Below the pieces are notes generated by a model. That model worked only from the letters and a program-made list of their open reading frames with translations, was not told the DNA's origin and did no database searches. 51,874 nucleotides of DNA from CAZECR01 sp964510495 (GTDB lineage Bacteria > Patescibacteriota > Patescibacteriia > Magasanikbacterales > GWA2-37-8): assembly GCA_964510495.1 (NCBI GenBank), contig CAZECR010000006.1, positions 1 to 51,874 on the forward strand, given 5' to 3'. Positions 32,877 through 40,850 of the stretch are shown here, one piece after another (within the stretch, counting starts at the first letter, position 1; every line of letters starts with the position of its first letter). The position numbers and the translations under genes are program-made.

Positions 32877-32906
32877 AAAAAAACTCTGCTTACAGCAAAG
32901 TTTTTT
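32877..32906 (-). terminator. Terminator of the 33028-33637 cassette
   Basis: Stem of ten pairs (32881-32890 with 32894-32903) with A and T tails. One pair is C/A on the plus strand but G-U on the minus strand, so the minus RNA is the intended one. Confidence 0.75.
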
Positions 32907-32933
32907 CCAGGGTTTCGCGAAGCATTTCTCGTT

Positions 32934-32987
32934 CATCCCGCTACATATCGACTCAAGGTATTTGAGTGCATATGTAGTGGCGGGACG
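32934..32987 (-). ncRNA. Repeated 3' structured RNA element, copy 2
   Basis: Minus strand, 40 bases after the stop at 33028. P1 CGTCCCG/CGGGATG (32981-32987, 32934-32940), 5' bulge CCA, P2 CTACATAT/ATATGTAG (32970-32977, 32941-32948), 2x2 internal loop, P3 ACTCAA/TTGAGT, 5-base loop. P1 is identical to copy 1, while P2 and P3 differ but stay paired. Confidence 0.65.
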
Positions 32988-33027
32988 GGGAGAAGTGTTC
33001 GCGGGGAGGGTGCCACTACGATTGACC

Positions 33028-33243
33028 TCAGTGGCAGCTCTGCTGCAGGAGCGTGGTGCGGATGTCCATCAGCCGGACTTCCGCACGTTGTAGACGTCCC
33101 TCGATCTCGAGGTACCTGCTTTTTTGTCTGTACGCAAACGTTATCGTGACGAGGTGCAGCAAGAACAGGAGGACGTAGATATGGGTCGGCACAGGTGTCG
33201 CCGAGTGTTTTTCCGTGCTGTTTAGGTCTTTGCTTGTGTCCAC
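33028..33243 (-). CDS. Small single-pass membrane protein, 71 aa
   Basis: A membrane segment at about 22-38 (HIYVLLFLLHLVTITFAY), then a charged helical tail (LEIEGRLQRAEVRLMDIRTTL) that could be a short coiled coil. It probably starts at GTG 33243 behind GGAGG. It follows the lipoprotein gene 33323-33637 in one unit with a single promoter, so the two may act together in the envelope. No family recognised. Confidence 0.6.
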   Translation of the reverse strand: MDTSKDLNSTEKHSATPVPTHIYVLLFLLHLVTITFAYRQKSRYLEIEGRLQRAEVRLMDIRTTLLQQSCH

Positions 33244-33322
33244 GGTGGGCTCCCTCCTTTGTTTGTGTTTTGCACCGATATGGGCGAGGACTGCGCAAGA
33301 CTAAATTAAGATGCGGTGGAAA

Positions 33323-33637
33323 TCAGAACTTGAGGCGGTCCCACATCGGATCGAAGTGCATCTCAATTCTTGCGGGGTCGCGGGTCCAGGAATACCTGAA
33401 GTGCGCCCGCTCCATGATCTTCTTCCAGCGTTCGATCTCCTTGATCGCCGGCCCACTCCTCAGGCTGCTGAGGAGGCAGGTTTGAACGTTGCCGCTAAAT
33501 TCGCAGGGCTGGGAGGAAATCGGAGCTGGGTGGTAGGCTGCTCCGTAGGGCAGGGTAGCGGCACGTGGCAGCATCCCCGTAGCGCATCCACTACCCAGAC
33601 TCAAGATACCAAGCAGGAGAAACTTGTTTGCGCGCAT
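33323..33637 (-). CDS. Predicted lipoprotein, 104 aa
   Basis: Short basic N-terminus, hydrophobic core and lipobox (FLLLGILSLGSGC), with Cys at 18, so it should be lipid-anchored after export. The mature part is about 87 residues and has two further Cys. No family recognised. Start 33637 with GGGAG Shine-Dalgarno. The leader carries a 19-bp hairpin (see 33659-33700). GC-rich. Confidence 0.78.
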   Translation of the reverse strand: MRANKFLLLGILSLGSGCATGMLPRAATLPYGAAYHPAPISSQPCEFSGNVQTCLLSSLRSGPAIKEIERWKKIMERAHFRYSWTRDPARIEMHFDPMWDRLKF

Positions 33638-33658
33638 GAAAACTCCCGTTTGCTAGTT

Positions 33659-33700
33659 GACCGACTTTGCCACTCCTATTGAGGAGCGGCAAAGTCGGTC
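33659..33700 (-). promoter_or_regulatory. 19-bp hairpin in lipoprotein 5' leader
   Basis: Minus RNA: 13 pairs (33688-33700 with 33659-33671), one G-U pair, 5 pairs and tetraloop CAAU. The G-U would be A/C on the other strand, so structure is kept in the sense RNA. It lies about 20 bases after the transcript start and just before the Shine-Dalgarno. Confidence 0.7.
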
Positions 33701-33726
33701 TCGTAGCTATTGTTAAAGAACAACAC

Positions 33727-33755
33727 ACTTTAGCATAAAAAAGTGGTTTTGTCAA
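33727..33755 (-). promoter_or_regulatory. Promoter of the lipoprotein/small membrane protein unit
   Basis: Minus strand: -35 TTGACA (33750-33755), 17-bp spacer, -10 TAAAGT (33727-33732). Confidence 0.8.
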
Positions 33756-33794
33756 GAGGTAAAAGCATTATTTTGGCTAATATAAAGCAAAAAA

Positions 33795-33830
33795 TAAAAA
33801 AACAGCCTGCATAGGCAAGCTGTTTTCTGC
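33795..33830 (-). terminator. Terminator of gatB
   Basis: AAACAGC/GCTGTTT (33800-33806 with 33819-33825) with inner GC pairing and a T run on the minus strand. Confidence 0.8.
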
Positions 33831-33836
33831 TATTTT

Positions 33837-35384
33837 TTACCGCATCTTTTCCCGTAGCAGCTTTTCCGCCACTTGTGGATCGGCGCTCCCCTCGGTTGCT
33901 TTCATCAGCATGCCAACCAGGAATTTAATAAGTGGTTCTTTTCCAGCTTTAAATTGAGCGACCTGTTCTGGATGGTTTTTGATAATTTCGTCAGCAACGG
34001 TTCCTAATTTACCTTCGTCACTAATCTGACCGTAGCCTTTGTCTTCCATAATATGCGTTGGGTCCATATCGACGCCGGAATCAAGCATTTCAATAAGGAT
34101 TTTTAGAGCATTGGTGGAGTTGACGCGATTGGTATAGATGAGCGCCATAAGTTCGGCAAAGTTTTCTTCTTTGATGCGCAAGATGCGGATATCGATTTTA
34201 CGCTCAGCCATGGCCCCCATGAGTTTTGTTGTCATCCATCCTCCGGCGAGTTTGGCGAGTTGCTGTTTTTTATTGTGGTGCATTTCTTCGGAGTCGTCTT
34301 TGCTCTCCGGGAGGCAATGAAGCCATTCGGTGAGTTCGCTCATGACGTTTTCAGTAAAGACGGCCCATTCGGGATCGCTGGTCAAAATTTGAGCGTCGGC
34401 TTTCGAAAAACCATATTCAGTTGCAAAGCGCAGACGCTTAGCTTGGGGAAGTTCAGGTAAGATAACTGCTTCGCTCAGAAGTAGCGGATTAAATGGTGGA
34501 ATATCCGGTTCGGGGAAATATCGATAATCCGCGCTTGATTCTTTGCTACGTTGGTGGACAGTGCCTTGCTTTTTTTCGTCCCAACCACGAGTTTCGGGAA
34601 TCCACGTTTCGCCTTTTTCGATCAGTTCGGTTTGGCGTTTAATTTCAAATTCAATTGCTTTTTCAACGGCACGGAAGGAATTAATATTTTTGACTTCAAC
34701 TTTAGAGTTAAGCCTAACGCCTTCGTTAGGAGTAATAACGCCGTTCACGTTTGTATAACTGCCTTCCACTTGAAGAGAGATGTTAGCTTCGCAGCGCATC
34801 TGGCCTTTTTCCATGTCAGCATTACTGACGCCAAGGGTGCGGAAAATAAGCTGGAGCTCTTGGCAGTATGCCTTAGCTTCAGCGGCGCTTTGAACATCAG
34901 GGTCAGAAACGATTTCAACCAAGGGTACGCCAGCGCGGTTAAAATCAACCAGGGCAGTGCCGCTCGCAGCGTGGTTTAGTTTTGCCGTATCTTCTTCCAT
35001 GTGGACACGCGTCACGCCAATGCGGGCAGTTGGTCGGTGGTTGTCTCCGGTAAGTTCAAGCTCAATAAACCCATGTTCACCGATTGGCTGGTCGTACTGA
35101 GAAATTTGGTAACCCTTGGGAAGGTCGGGGTAAAAATAATGCTTGCGATCAAACTTGCTGTCTTTGGCGATTGTACAGTTAAGGGCTTTGGCGATTCCGA
35201 TCGCGCCAACAATTCCGATTTTGTTTGGAACCGGAAGCGTGCCTGGGTGAGCAAGACATACTTCGCACACATTAGTGTTGGGAGTGTCAATAAACGGATC
35301 ATTCACGCACGAACAGAACATCTTAGACTTAGTCTTAAGCTCGACATGAATTTCAAGACCGATAATTGGTATAAGTTTTGGCAT
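33837..35384 (-). CDS. gatB: Asp/Glu-tRNA amidotransferase subunit B
   Basis: 515 residues. Signature IIGLEIHVELKTKSKMFC at the start, then FYPDLPKGYQISQYDQPIGEHG, a cradle domain and the C-terminal YqeY-like tail (KFLVGMLMKATEGSADP). It forms Gln-tRNA or Asn-tRNA from misacylated tRNA with GatA and GatC, neither of which is in the window. The start at 35384 gives the usual N-terminus and follows the promoter by about 20 bases; 35417 would lie inside the promoter. Confidence 0.95.
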   Translation of the reverse strand: MPKLIPIIGLEIHVELKTKSKMFCSCVNDPFIDTPNTNVCEVCLAHPGTLPVPNKIGIVGAIGIAKALNCTIAKDSKFDRKHYFYPDLPKGYQISQYDQPIGEHGFIELELTGDNHRPTARIGVTRVHMEEDTAKLNHAASGTALVDFNRAGVPLVEIVSDPDVQSAAEAKAYCQELQLIFRTLGVSNADMEKGQMRCEANISLQVEGSYTNVNGVITPNEGVRLNSKVEVKNINSFRAVEKAIEFEIKRQTELIEKGETWIPETRGWDEKKQGTVHQRSKESSADYRYFPEPDIPPFNPLLLSEAVILPELPQAKRLRFATEYGFSKADAQILTSDPEWAVFTENVMSELTEWLHCLPESKDDSEEMHHNKKQQLAKLAGGWMTTKLMGAMAERKIDIRILRIKEENFAELMALIYTNRVNSTNALKILIEMLDSGVDMDPTHIMEDKGYGQISDEGKLGTVADEIIKNHPEQVAQFKAGKEPLIKFLVGMLMKATEGSADPQVAEKLLREKMR

Positions 35385-35407
35385 AAAAACAAGTGAAAAG
35401 TACTCTG

Positions 35408-35436
35408 AGCGTACCATTGTAAGGCTTTTTTGGCAA
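35408..35436 (-). promoter_or_regulatory. Promoter of gatB
   Basis: Minus strand: -35 TTGCCA (35431-35436), 17-bp spacer, -10 TACGCT (35408-35413). Weaker match than others. Confidence 0.5.
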
Positions 35437-35440
35437 ATAA

Positions 35441-35467
35441 AAAATACCCTGAGTGTCAGGATATTTT
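35441..35467. terminator. Terminator between gatB promoter and membrane protein gene
   Basis: 12-base arms (35441-35452 with 35456-35467), one mismatch, A/T tails; ends the minus transcript of the membrane protein gene. Confidence 0.8.
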
Positions 35468-35475
35468 AGGTATTT

Positions 35476-36300
35476 TTAGATGCTTGTTGGAGGAGTGAGC
35501 GGGCCAGGTACAACCGCTGGTAGTGGATTTTTACGAACATCATGATAAATAATGACCAGTGCAATGGTAGCGAGCGGACCGGCCAGCGCTTTGCCAAGGC
35601 TGCTCATGATGCCGGCCATCATCGTAGCGAGTACTTCGCCGGTACTTAGTGTGCGACCAGCTTCTTGAATGGCTGTGGCGTCGCCTGAGTGCATGGAAAG
35701 AAAGACGGTAAACGGTGCGGTTAAGATAAAGATTACAATGCTGACAAGTATACCAAAGAAGAGGCCGGATGCCCCCACACGCCAAGCAACTGGCCACCAA
35801 CGTCCTTTGACCAGGGATTTGCTGAATCTTAGTGCTCCTAGGCCGCGCTGGTTGTCGAAAAGCACGCTGTAACCGCTAAATACGTAGTAGAGGCTAAAGA
35901 TAATACCCGGGATAATAAAAAGGAGGGTCCAAAGGCCAACAAAAAGACTGGTTAAAAATGACACCCAAAGAATTGGAAGTACCATATTTCCAGTTGCAGC
36001 CAGCCCTTGTTTCCAGGTTGGAAGCGGGAGTCCTTCAAGCATGTCTTTGGTCGCAAGCGCGAGTCCGAGCATGGCCCAGTAACCAATAAACCAACTTCCA
36101 ATACTGAGGAGAGCGATAACAATGTTATTGATAAGGTCAGAGGTGGGAAGAATGGTTGTAAGGTAGACACTGCCAACACCGAGCAGTGCCAAAATAGCTG
36201 CCGGAACAAATACCAGTGCGCAGTAGGGCAAAATAATGCGCCAATTTTTGCCGTACAGGCGAAAGGTGTCCTTCAGAATTTCCGACACGGAAAGGAGCAT
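35476..36300 (-). CDS. Multi-pass membrane protein
   Basis: 274 residues with about six membrane segments, starting VSEILKDTFRLYGKNWRIILPY. The amphipathic N-terminal helix before the first segment is typical of a common uncharacterised class of CPR and Firmicute membrane proteins (glycerophosphoryl diester phosphodiesterase membrane-domain-like). The Pro/Thr-rich C-terminus ends in PPTSI. It follows tmk by 26 bases. Function unknown. Confidence 0.65.
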   Translation of the reverse strand: MLLSVSEILKDTFRLYGKNWRIILPYCALVFVPAAILALLGVGSVYLTTILPTSDLINNIVIALLSIGSWFIGYWAMLGLALATKDMLEGLPLPTWKQGLAATGNMVLPILWVSFLTSLFVGLWTLLFIIPGIIFSLYYVFSGYSVLFDNQRGLGALRFSKSLVKGRWWPVAWRVGASGLFFGILVSIVIFILTAPFTVFLSMHSGDATAIQEAGRTLSTGEVLATMMAGIMSSLGKALAGPLATIALVIIYHDVRKNPLPAVVPGPLTPPTSI

Positions 36301-36326
36301 AACGAAAAATTAAATGAGTTAAATGT

Positions 36327-37049
36327 TTAACGTGCAAGTATCTGGTTCAGAAGCACGAGTGAATTTGCTTGCAGTATACCAGGTTCGGCGTCGGCTGCCA
36401 AATAATGAATGGTTGTTCCGAGGTCTTTAAAAATATTCTGGAATTCGGGTCCCATGAATTTGGCGTACGCCCTTTTTTGGAAATCCGCTTCTTCAAAAAT
36501 AGCATTATCATTTTTGTCAAAGCGTGAAGCGAGACGGGCCAAGCCGACTTCCGGGTCAAGTTGAAAGAGAATAAGGTCGGTGGGTGGGTACGATAAAGCA
36601 ACAGCATTGCCGGGGAGCTTCCTAATCGTTTCATAGGTAATGCTTGGGTCGGAAATGGTTTGGTAGACCAGTGAAGTGCTGACTGAGCGGTCAGAAATAA
36701 TTGTTTTGCCTGCAGCAAGAGCAGGAATAAAAAATTTCTTGTACAAAATCATGCGGTCAAGCGCGTAGGCTTCGCCAATGGCAAGGGGCGGATAATCGGT
36801 GCCCTTACAAATTAATTCTTCGCGAAGCACCTTGCCAATACCGGTGTAACTCATTTCGGCGCTAAAAATAATGTCGGCAGCCAAGACTTCTTCAATGGGC
36901 GGCTGCTTGTCGTTTTTTTTCCAGTACGCTTTGAGGTCAAAGATTTTTTTACCTTGGTCTTCCAGGTTTTTTTTCCAAAAATCAACCACCGTACTTTTGC
37001 CCGATCCTTCGGTGCCATCAAGCACAATGAATTTGCCGTTATGCTGCAT
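36327..37049 (-). CDS. tmk: Thymidylate kinase
   Basis: 240 residues. Walker A DGTEGSGKS near the N-terminus, the DR-type motif in IISDRSVSTSLVYQ and a lid region rich in R/K (LASRFDKNDN). It phosphorylates dTMP to dTDP. Slightly longer than the usual 200-215 residues. It lies 9 bases after folA in a deoxynucleotide operon, which supports the substrate assignment over other NMP kinases. Confidence 0.82.
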   Translation of the reverse strand: MQHNGKFIVLDGTEGSGKSTVVDFWKKNLEDQGKKIFDLKAYWKKNDKQPPIEEVLAADIIFSAEMSYTGIGKVLREELICKGTDYPPLAIGEAYALDRMILYKKFFIPALAAGKTIISDRSVSTSLVYQTISDPSITYETIRKLPGNAVALSYPPTDLILFQLDPEVGLARLASRFDKNDNAIFEEADFQKRAYAKFMGPEFQNIFKDLGTTIHYLAADAEPGILQANSLVLLNQILAR

Positions 37050-37058
37050 AAATAAAAA

Positions 37059-37532
37059 TTATTTTTTCTCGTACGTAACAAAGCTAAAACCATCGCGGTC
37101 TTCATGGGCAACTACTTTCCAAAGCAGTGGATCGATGGCTGGGAAAAATGCATCACCCTCAACTGTTTTGTGGATATGCGTAATTTCAAGGCGGTCAGCG
37201 CGAGCAATTGTTTCCTTGTAGATTTGCGCGCCGCCAATAATCCACAAATCTTCGTCGCTGTGAGCGCTGAGAGCCTCGTCGATTGTATGAAAAATTTCAA
37301 CGCCTTCCGGTGCGGCAAAATTGTCTTGTCTGGTAACAACGATATTGAGACGATTGGGGAGCGGTTTCCCGTTGAGTTCAATAATCGAATCGAATGTTTT
37401 GCGGCCCATAAGGACGGTCTTACCGCGGGTAAGATCTCGAAAATGCTTAAGATCCTCGGGGATATTCCAGGGGAGGGTGTTGTGGTTGCCGATACAGTTA
37501 TTTTCGGCAATAGCGGCAATAAGCGTGATCAT
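37059..37532 (-). CDS. folA: Dihydrofolate reductase
   Basis: 157 residues from ATG 37532 (MITLIAAIAENNCIGN), the standard N-terminus; earlier in-frame starts reach into an inverted repeat. Conserved LPWNIPEDLKHFRDLT (active-site acid), VLMGRKTFDSI and IIGGAQIY. It regenerates tetrahydrofolate, consumed by ThyA encoded next upstream. Confidence 0.95.
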   Translation of the reverse strand: MITLIAAIAENNCIGNHNTLPWNIPEDLKHFRDLTRGKTVLMGRKTFDSIIELNGKPLPNRLNIVVTRQDNFAAPEGVEIFHTIDEALSAHSDEDLWIIGGAQIYKETIARADRLEITHIHKTVEGDAFFPAIDPLLWKVVAHEDRDGFSFVTYEKK

Positions 37533-37541
37533 GTGGGTGTG

Positions 37542-37600
37542 GAACATGGAACAAGCAGCAAGGAACATTCGGCGCACGGTCTGCTCCTTGTTCCATGTTC
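37542..37600. repeat. Inverted repeat between thyA and folA
   Basis: GAACATGGAACAA (37542-37554) and its complement (37588-37600), 13 bp perfect, followed inward by GCAG/CTGC. The loop also holds a partial repeat GGAACAT. It could be a transcript hairpin or the trace of a small insertion. Confidence 0.6.
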
Positions 37601-37612
37601 TTTGTTCCTTAA

Positions 37613-38485
37613 TTATACTGCAATTTCAAAAGCGATGCGTGGATAGCTCTCGTACCCAACGACTTCCGTATCTTCGGCCTTCCAGTCAAAAATAGAAGTA
37701 AAGTTGTTCGTAACAAGTTTCGGTAATGGGTACATGTTCGGATCGCGGGTGAGTTGTTCGCGTGCTCCAGCTTGGTGATTTTTATAAATATGCACGTCCG
37801 CTAAAAAGCCGGTGAGCACACCTTCTTCAAGCCCGGCTTCTTTGGCAAGCAGGTGGAGGAGAAGCGCATAGCTCGCAATATTAAACGGGAGGCCAAGCAT
37901 GGTATCAACAGATCGTTGGTTCCAGAATAAATTGAGGCGCCCTTTGATAACGGTTACTTGGTAGCAATAATGGCATGGGGGCAAACCCATCTCAGGGAGC
38001 ATGACGGGGTTCCACGAGTTAACGATCATGCGGCGGTCAGAGGGATTTTTTTTGAGTGTGTTCACCAAGTTTTGAAGCTGGTCTACGCCCTGGCCGGTAT
38101 AATCAGTATCGTACGAAACGTACTTGGCGCCAAAGTGTCGCCATTGAAAACCATAAATAGGCCCGAGATCACGCTCTTCACGCATGCGCTTTTTGGCCTC
38201 TTCGTCGTGACCATAGGGCGCTTTTTTGGGGTGAGCCCATTCGTCCCAAATATGGTTGTTGTGATCGATAAGCCACTGCTTGTCGGTGATGCCTTTAATA
38301 AAAAATTCAAGTTCGGTGGCAATAAGGCGAAATGGAATTTTTTTGGTAGTCAGGAGGGGGAATCCATTTTTAAGATCATGTTGAAAAAAAGCCCCCGGAA
38401 TGGCGATAGTGCCGACACCGGTGCGGTCGTCTTTTTCGAGTCCGTTGTCTAAAACATTCTGAACAATGTCGAGGTATTGTCGCAT
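37613..38485 (-). CDS. thyA: Thymidylate synthase (ThyA type)
   Basis: 290 residues. Catalytic Cys in LPPCHYCYQV, with RxRxS-like phosphate motif KKNPSDRRMIVNSWNP, and FNIASYALLLHLLA. It methylates dUMP using methylene-tetrahydrofolate and releases dihydrofolate. Part of a continuous minus run dcd, P-loop kinase, dut, thyA, folA, tmk. Confidence 0.96.
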   Translation of the reverse strand: MRQYLDIVQNVLDNGLEKDDRTGVGTIAIPGAFFQHDLKNGFPLLTTKKIPFRLIATELEFFIKGITDKQWLIDHNNHIWDEWAHPKKAPYGHDEEAKKRMREERDLGPIYGFQWRHFGAKYVSYDTDYTGQGVDQLQNLVNTLKKNPSDRRMIVNSWNPVMLPEMGLPPCHYCYQVTVIKGRLNLFWNQRSVDTMLGLPFNIASYALLLHLLAKEAGLEEGVLTGFLADVHIYKNHQAGAREQLTRDPNMYPLPKLVTNNFTSIFDWKAEDTEVVGYESYPRIAFEIAV

Positions 38486-38512
38486 AGGTGTTTTTTAAAT
38501 TTGAAAACAAAA

Positions 38513-38935
38513 TTATTTTCCCGTACTACCAAAGCCGCCTTCGCTGCGGCTCGTGTCTGAAAGTTCGGTGGTTTCTTCCAAGGCAACCTGCATCACCGGT
38601 ACGATCAAGAGTTGACCTAATTTGTGACCCGGCTCAAACGTGTATGGTTCGTTTCCAAGGTTAATGAGGATAATGCTGTATTCTCCGCGGTAGCCGGCGT
38701 CGCAAACACCCGCCAAAGATTGAATGCCGTGTTTTTTTGCAAGACCGCTTTTGCCTTGCAACAGGGCAACGTAGCCAGGTTCAAATTCGAGTGAAAATCC
38801 AAGCGGAAAAAGTTTGCGTTCACCCGGTTGTAAGGTATATTTTTCTAAGGAAAATAAATCTAAACCAGCGTCGCCGGGGTGAGCGTAGCTTGGAAGTTGA
38901 ACATCGGGGTGCAGTTTTTTTATTTTAATTTGCAT
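38513..38935 (-). CDS. dut: dUTP diphosphatase
   Basis: 140 residues from ATG 38935. The trimeric dUTPase motifs are visible: HPGDAGLDLFS, GKSGLAKKHGI, GVCDAGYRGEY, GHKLGQLLI and the C-terminal arm RSEGGFGSTGK. It hydrolyses dUTP to dUMP, the ThyA substrate. Confidence 0.95.
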   Translation of the reverse strand: MQIKIKKLHPDVQLPSYAHPGDAGLDLFSLEKYTLQPGERKLFPLGFSLEFEPGYVALLQGKSGLAKKHGIQSLAGVCDAGYRGEYSIILINLGNEPYTFEPGHKLGQLLIVPVMQVALEETTELSDTSRSEGGFGSTGK

Positions 38936-38950
38936 ACAGTTCTGTAAGGA

Positions 38951-39052
38951 TGTCATTCCCGTGAAAACGGGAAGGCAAGAAAGTCAGCTACGTGCAATGA
39001 ACCCTGGATTCCCGCCTGCCTACCGGACAGGCAGGCCTGCGCGGGAATGACA
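38951..39052. repeat. MITE/REP-like palindromic element
   Basis: About 100 bp ending in TGTCATTCCCG and CGGGAATGACA, with an inner GCCTGCCT/AGGCAGGC hairpin and a second GATTCCCGCC. The phrase CTGGATTCCCGC with GCGGGAATGAC recurs in many bacterial genomes as a short non-coding palindromic repeat. No coding frame is supported in it. Here it separates dut from the P-loop kinase gene. Confidence 0.65.
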
Positions 39053-39069
39053 CGTGTGTGATAGTGCAT

Positions 39070-39621
39070 TTATTGGTATTTTTGAACCAATGCATCAATT
39101 TGTGCTTCAAGCTCGGCGGCGTCCCCATTATTATCAATGTGTTCCGTAGCTTTCTCGGCAATTTCAGCAATACTTTTTTCCGTGGAGCGTTCGTGATTGG
39201 CTTTGAACTGTTCCATGGTGAGTGTTGCATCGTCGGGGTTTTCGCCGCGCGCTTGGATGCGCTGCAGGCGGACATCGATATCAGCCGTTACCTCCACGAG
39301 TACAAATTCAGGTAGTTTAAGTAGATAAGCGCAATCAGCTGTGCGCCGAATACCGTCAATCATAATGAGCGGGGAGTCGATCGTGCCAACATCTTCGGCG
39401 ATAACGCGTGCGAGTGTTTCTTCGCCAAAAGTAGCTCGAACCATTTCAGATGTTTTAACCATGTTGTCGCGGCTTGTCGGTAAGTACAGGCGGCCGAGAA
39501 TGTCGCGCAAGATGGTTGAAAACTTATAGGTTTTGGCATCGTGCTTTTCTGCTAAATATTTGGCGGCAGTTCCTTTGCCAGAACCCATTTGTCCTACAAA
39601 ACCAAAAATAACTTTCTTCAT
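39070..39621 (-). CDS. P-loop nucleoside/deoxynucleoside monophosphate kinase-like protein
   Basis: 183 residues. Walker A GQMGSGKGT, NMP-binding-like FSTILRDIL, and IDGIRRTADCAYL, with a lid-like RLQRIQARGENPDD. Related to adenylate kinase- and dephospho-CoA kinase-like proteins and to phage deoxynucleotide kinases. Context between dcd and dut suggests a dNMP substrate, but this is only inference. It lies 3 bases after dcd. Confidence 0.75.
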   Translation of the reverse strand: MKKVIFGFVGQMGSGKGTAAKYLAEKHDAKTYKFSTILRDILGRLYLPTSRDNMVKTSEMVRATFGEETLARVIAEDVGTIDSPLIMIDGIRRTADCAYLLKLPEFVLVEVTADIDVRLQRIQARGENPDDATLTMEQFKANHERSTEKSIAEIAEKATEHIDNNGDAAELEAQIDALVQKYQ

Positions 39622-39624
39622 AGT

Positions 39625-40188
39625 TTATGGTAAGAAATTTTTCCACATTTGACTGGCAACTGGTCGATTGTCGCCAATATATTTACTACCGCTATCTGCC
39701 GAGTACGGTTTGGCGCACGGGCTTGATAAGTGTTCAAAAGCCATCTGCGCGATCGGCATTTTGTAATAGAGCATGATCGGCATGTTAGCCACGTTATGCA
39801 GTTCAAGCGTCATTTTGAGGCAATTGCCGGGGTCAAGAAAACCAGCCGTCACATGAATGAGGAGTCCCATGCGCCCCACAGAACTTTTGCCTTCGAGGCG
39901 GGCTACCATGCGGTCGTTGACACCGGTTTTTTCATAAATCATGCCGAGCGCAAATTCACCGGGGTGCAGGATGAATGGTCTGTCTTCGCCAATGTCTACA
40001 GGAATCATAATATCGTCCATTGGTTTTTTAGGATCGATTACGTAGTTATTTTTCGTATCAAAAACCAAAAAATGTTTGTCGAGATGCAGGTCAATTGAAG
40101 CAGCTTTAATATACTTTTCATCAAACGGATCAACCGTGATGGAGCCGTCGGCCAGGGCCTTTCTAATATCGGTGTCAGAGAGAATCAT
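39625..40188 (-). CDS. dcd: dCTP deaminase
   Basis: 187 residues. MILSDTDIRKAL start, KAASIDLHLD, RLEGKSSVGRMGL and HVTAGFLDPG with the catalytic Glu in TLELHN. It converts dCTP to dUTP; the bifunctional DCD-DUT form cannot be excluded, but a separate dut is present. First gene of the dTMP run. Confidence 0.93.
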   Translation of the reverse strand: MILSDTDIRKALADGSITVDPFDEKYIKAASIDLHLDKHFLVFDTKNNYVIDPKKPMDDIMIPVDIGEDRPFILHPGEFALGMIYEKTGVNDRMVARLEGKSSVGRMGLLIHVTAGFLDPGNCLKMTLELHNVANMPIMLYYKMPIAQMAFEHLSSPCAKPYSADSGSKYIGDNRPVASQMWKNFLP

Positions 40189-40301
40189 AGAGTAAAATTA
40201 GTCAGTGGGATGATAACAGAGGCCTAGTGGTTTGGCAATAGAAAAACAGGCTGAAAGTTTTTTGAAAATGTGTCTTTCTTACATTTTTTAAGAATATACT
40301 A

Positions 40302-40330
40302 TTGACATTTTAGCCAAAAAATGCTAGTCT
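40302..40330 (+). promoter_or_regulatory. Promoter of the 40410/40851 lipoprotein pair
   Basis: -35 TTGACA (40302-40307), 17-bp spacer, -10 TAGTCT (40325-40330). Confidence 0.8.
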
Positions 40331-40409
40331 CGGGTCAGTTTTTTGAAAATTAGTAAGTACAATCTACAGCCGTCGGCATTCTACGCCGCTTGATCGAGGG
40401 GATCCATCA

Positions 40410-40739
40410 ATGACTTTGCTGCGTTGTTTTGTCTTTTGCCTCGGCGGGCTCTGTGCTGCGGGGTGTTCTGAGGTGTCGTTGCGCTATTCCGCTGCGGCGC
40501 GTTTTCCTGCCACCGCTGCGAAATTGGTGGTTAGCGACCTGGTCCGGCCACGCTCAGTCAGCTCAACCGATCTTCGACCGCGTCTGATCCAAGCAGGCAC
40601 TATCGAGCGATACGGTTGCGTCGGAGGCAACAATTTGTGTTTCTGTCGCGACCAGAAGGTCGGTGAAGACTGGACGAATGTTCCGGTTGCTTCCACCTGC
40701 TGCATCGGTTACCGGGTGAACGCCAAGATCTGTCGTTAG
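40410..40739 (+). CDS. Predicted small lipoprotein, 109 aa
   Basis: Signal LLRCFVFCLGGLCAAGC, lipobox Cys at about 19. The mature part ends in a Cys-rich segment (YGCVGGNNLCFCRDQ and TCCIGYRVNAKICR) that could form disulfides. Shine-Dalgarno GAGGG upstream. No family recognised. GC-rich, followed by a second lipoprotein gene. Confidence 0.7.
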   Translation: MTLLRCFVFCLGGLCAAGCSEVSLRYSAAARFPATAAKLVVSDLVRPRSVSSTDLRPRLIQAGTIERYGCVGGNNLCFCRDQKVGEDWTNVPVASTCCIGYRVNAKICR

Positions 40740-40850
40740 CAGTTGGATAAAATCAATGTTGGGTGGGTGCGGCGATTCGTGAGTGCCGCCACTGCTGTGG
40801 ATTGTATTTTTAGAAATTGAAGCGGTAGTAACATTTTGAAAGAGGTGCAC

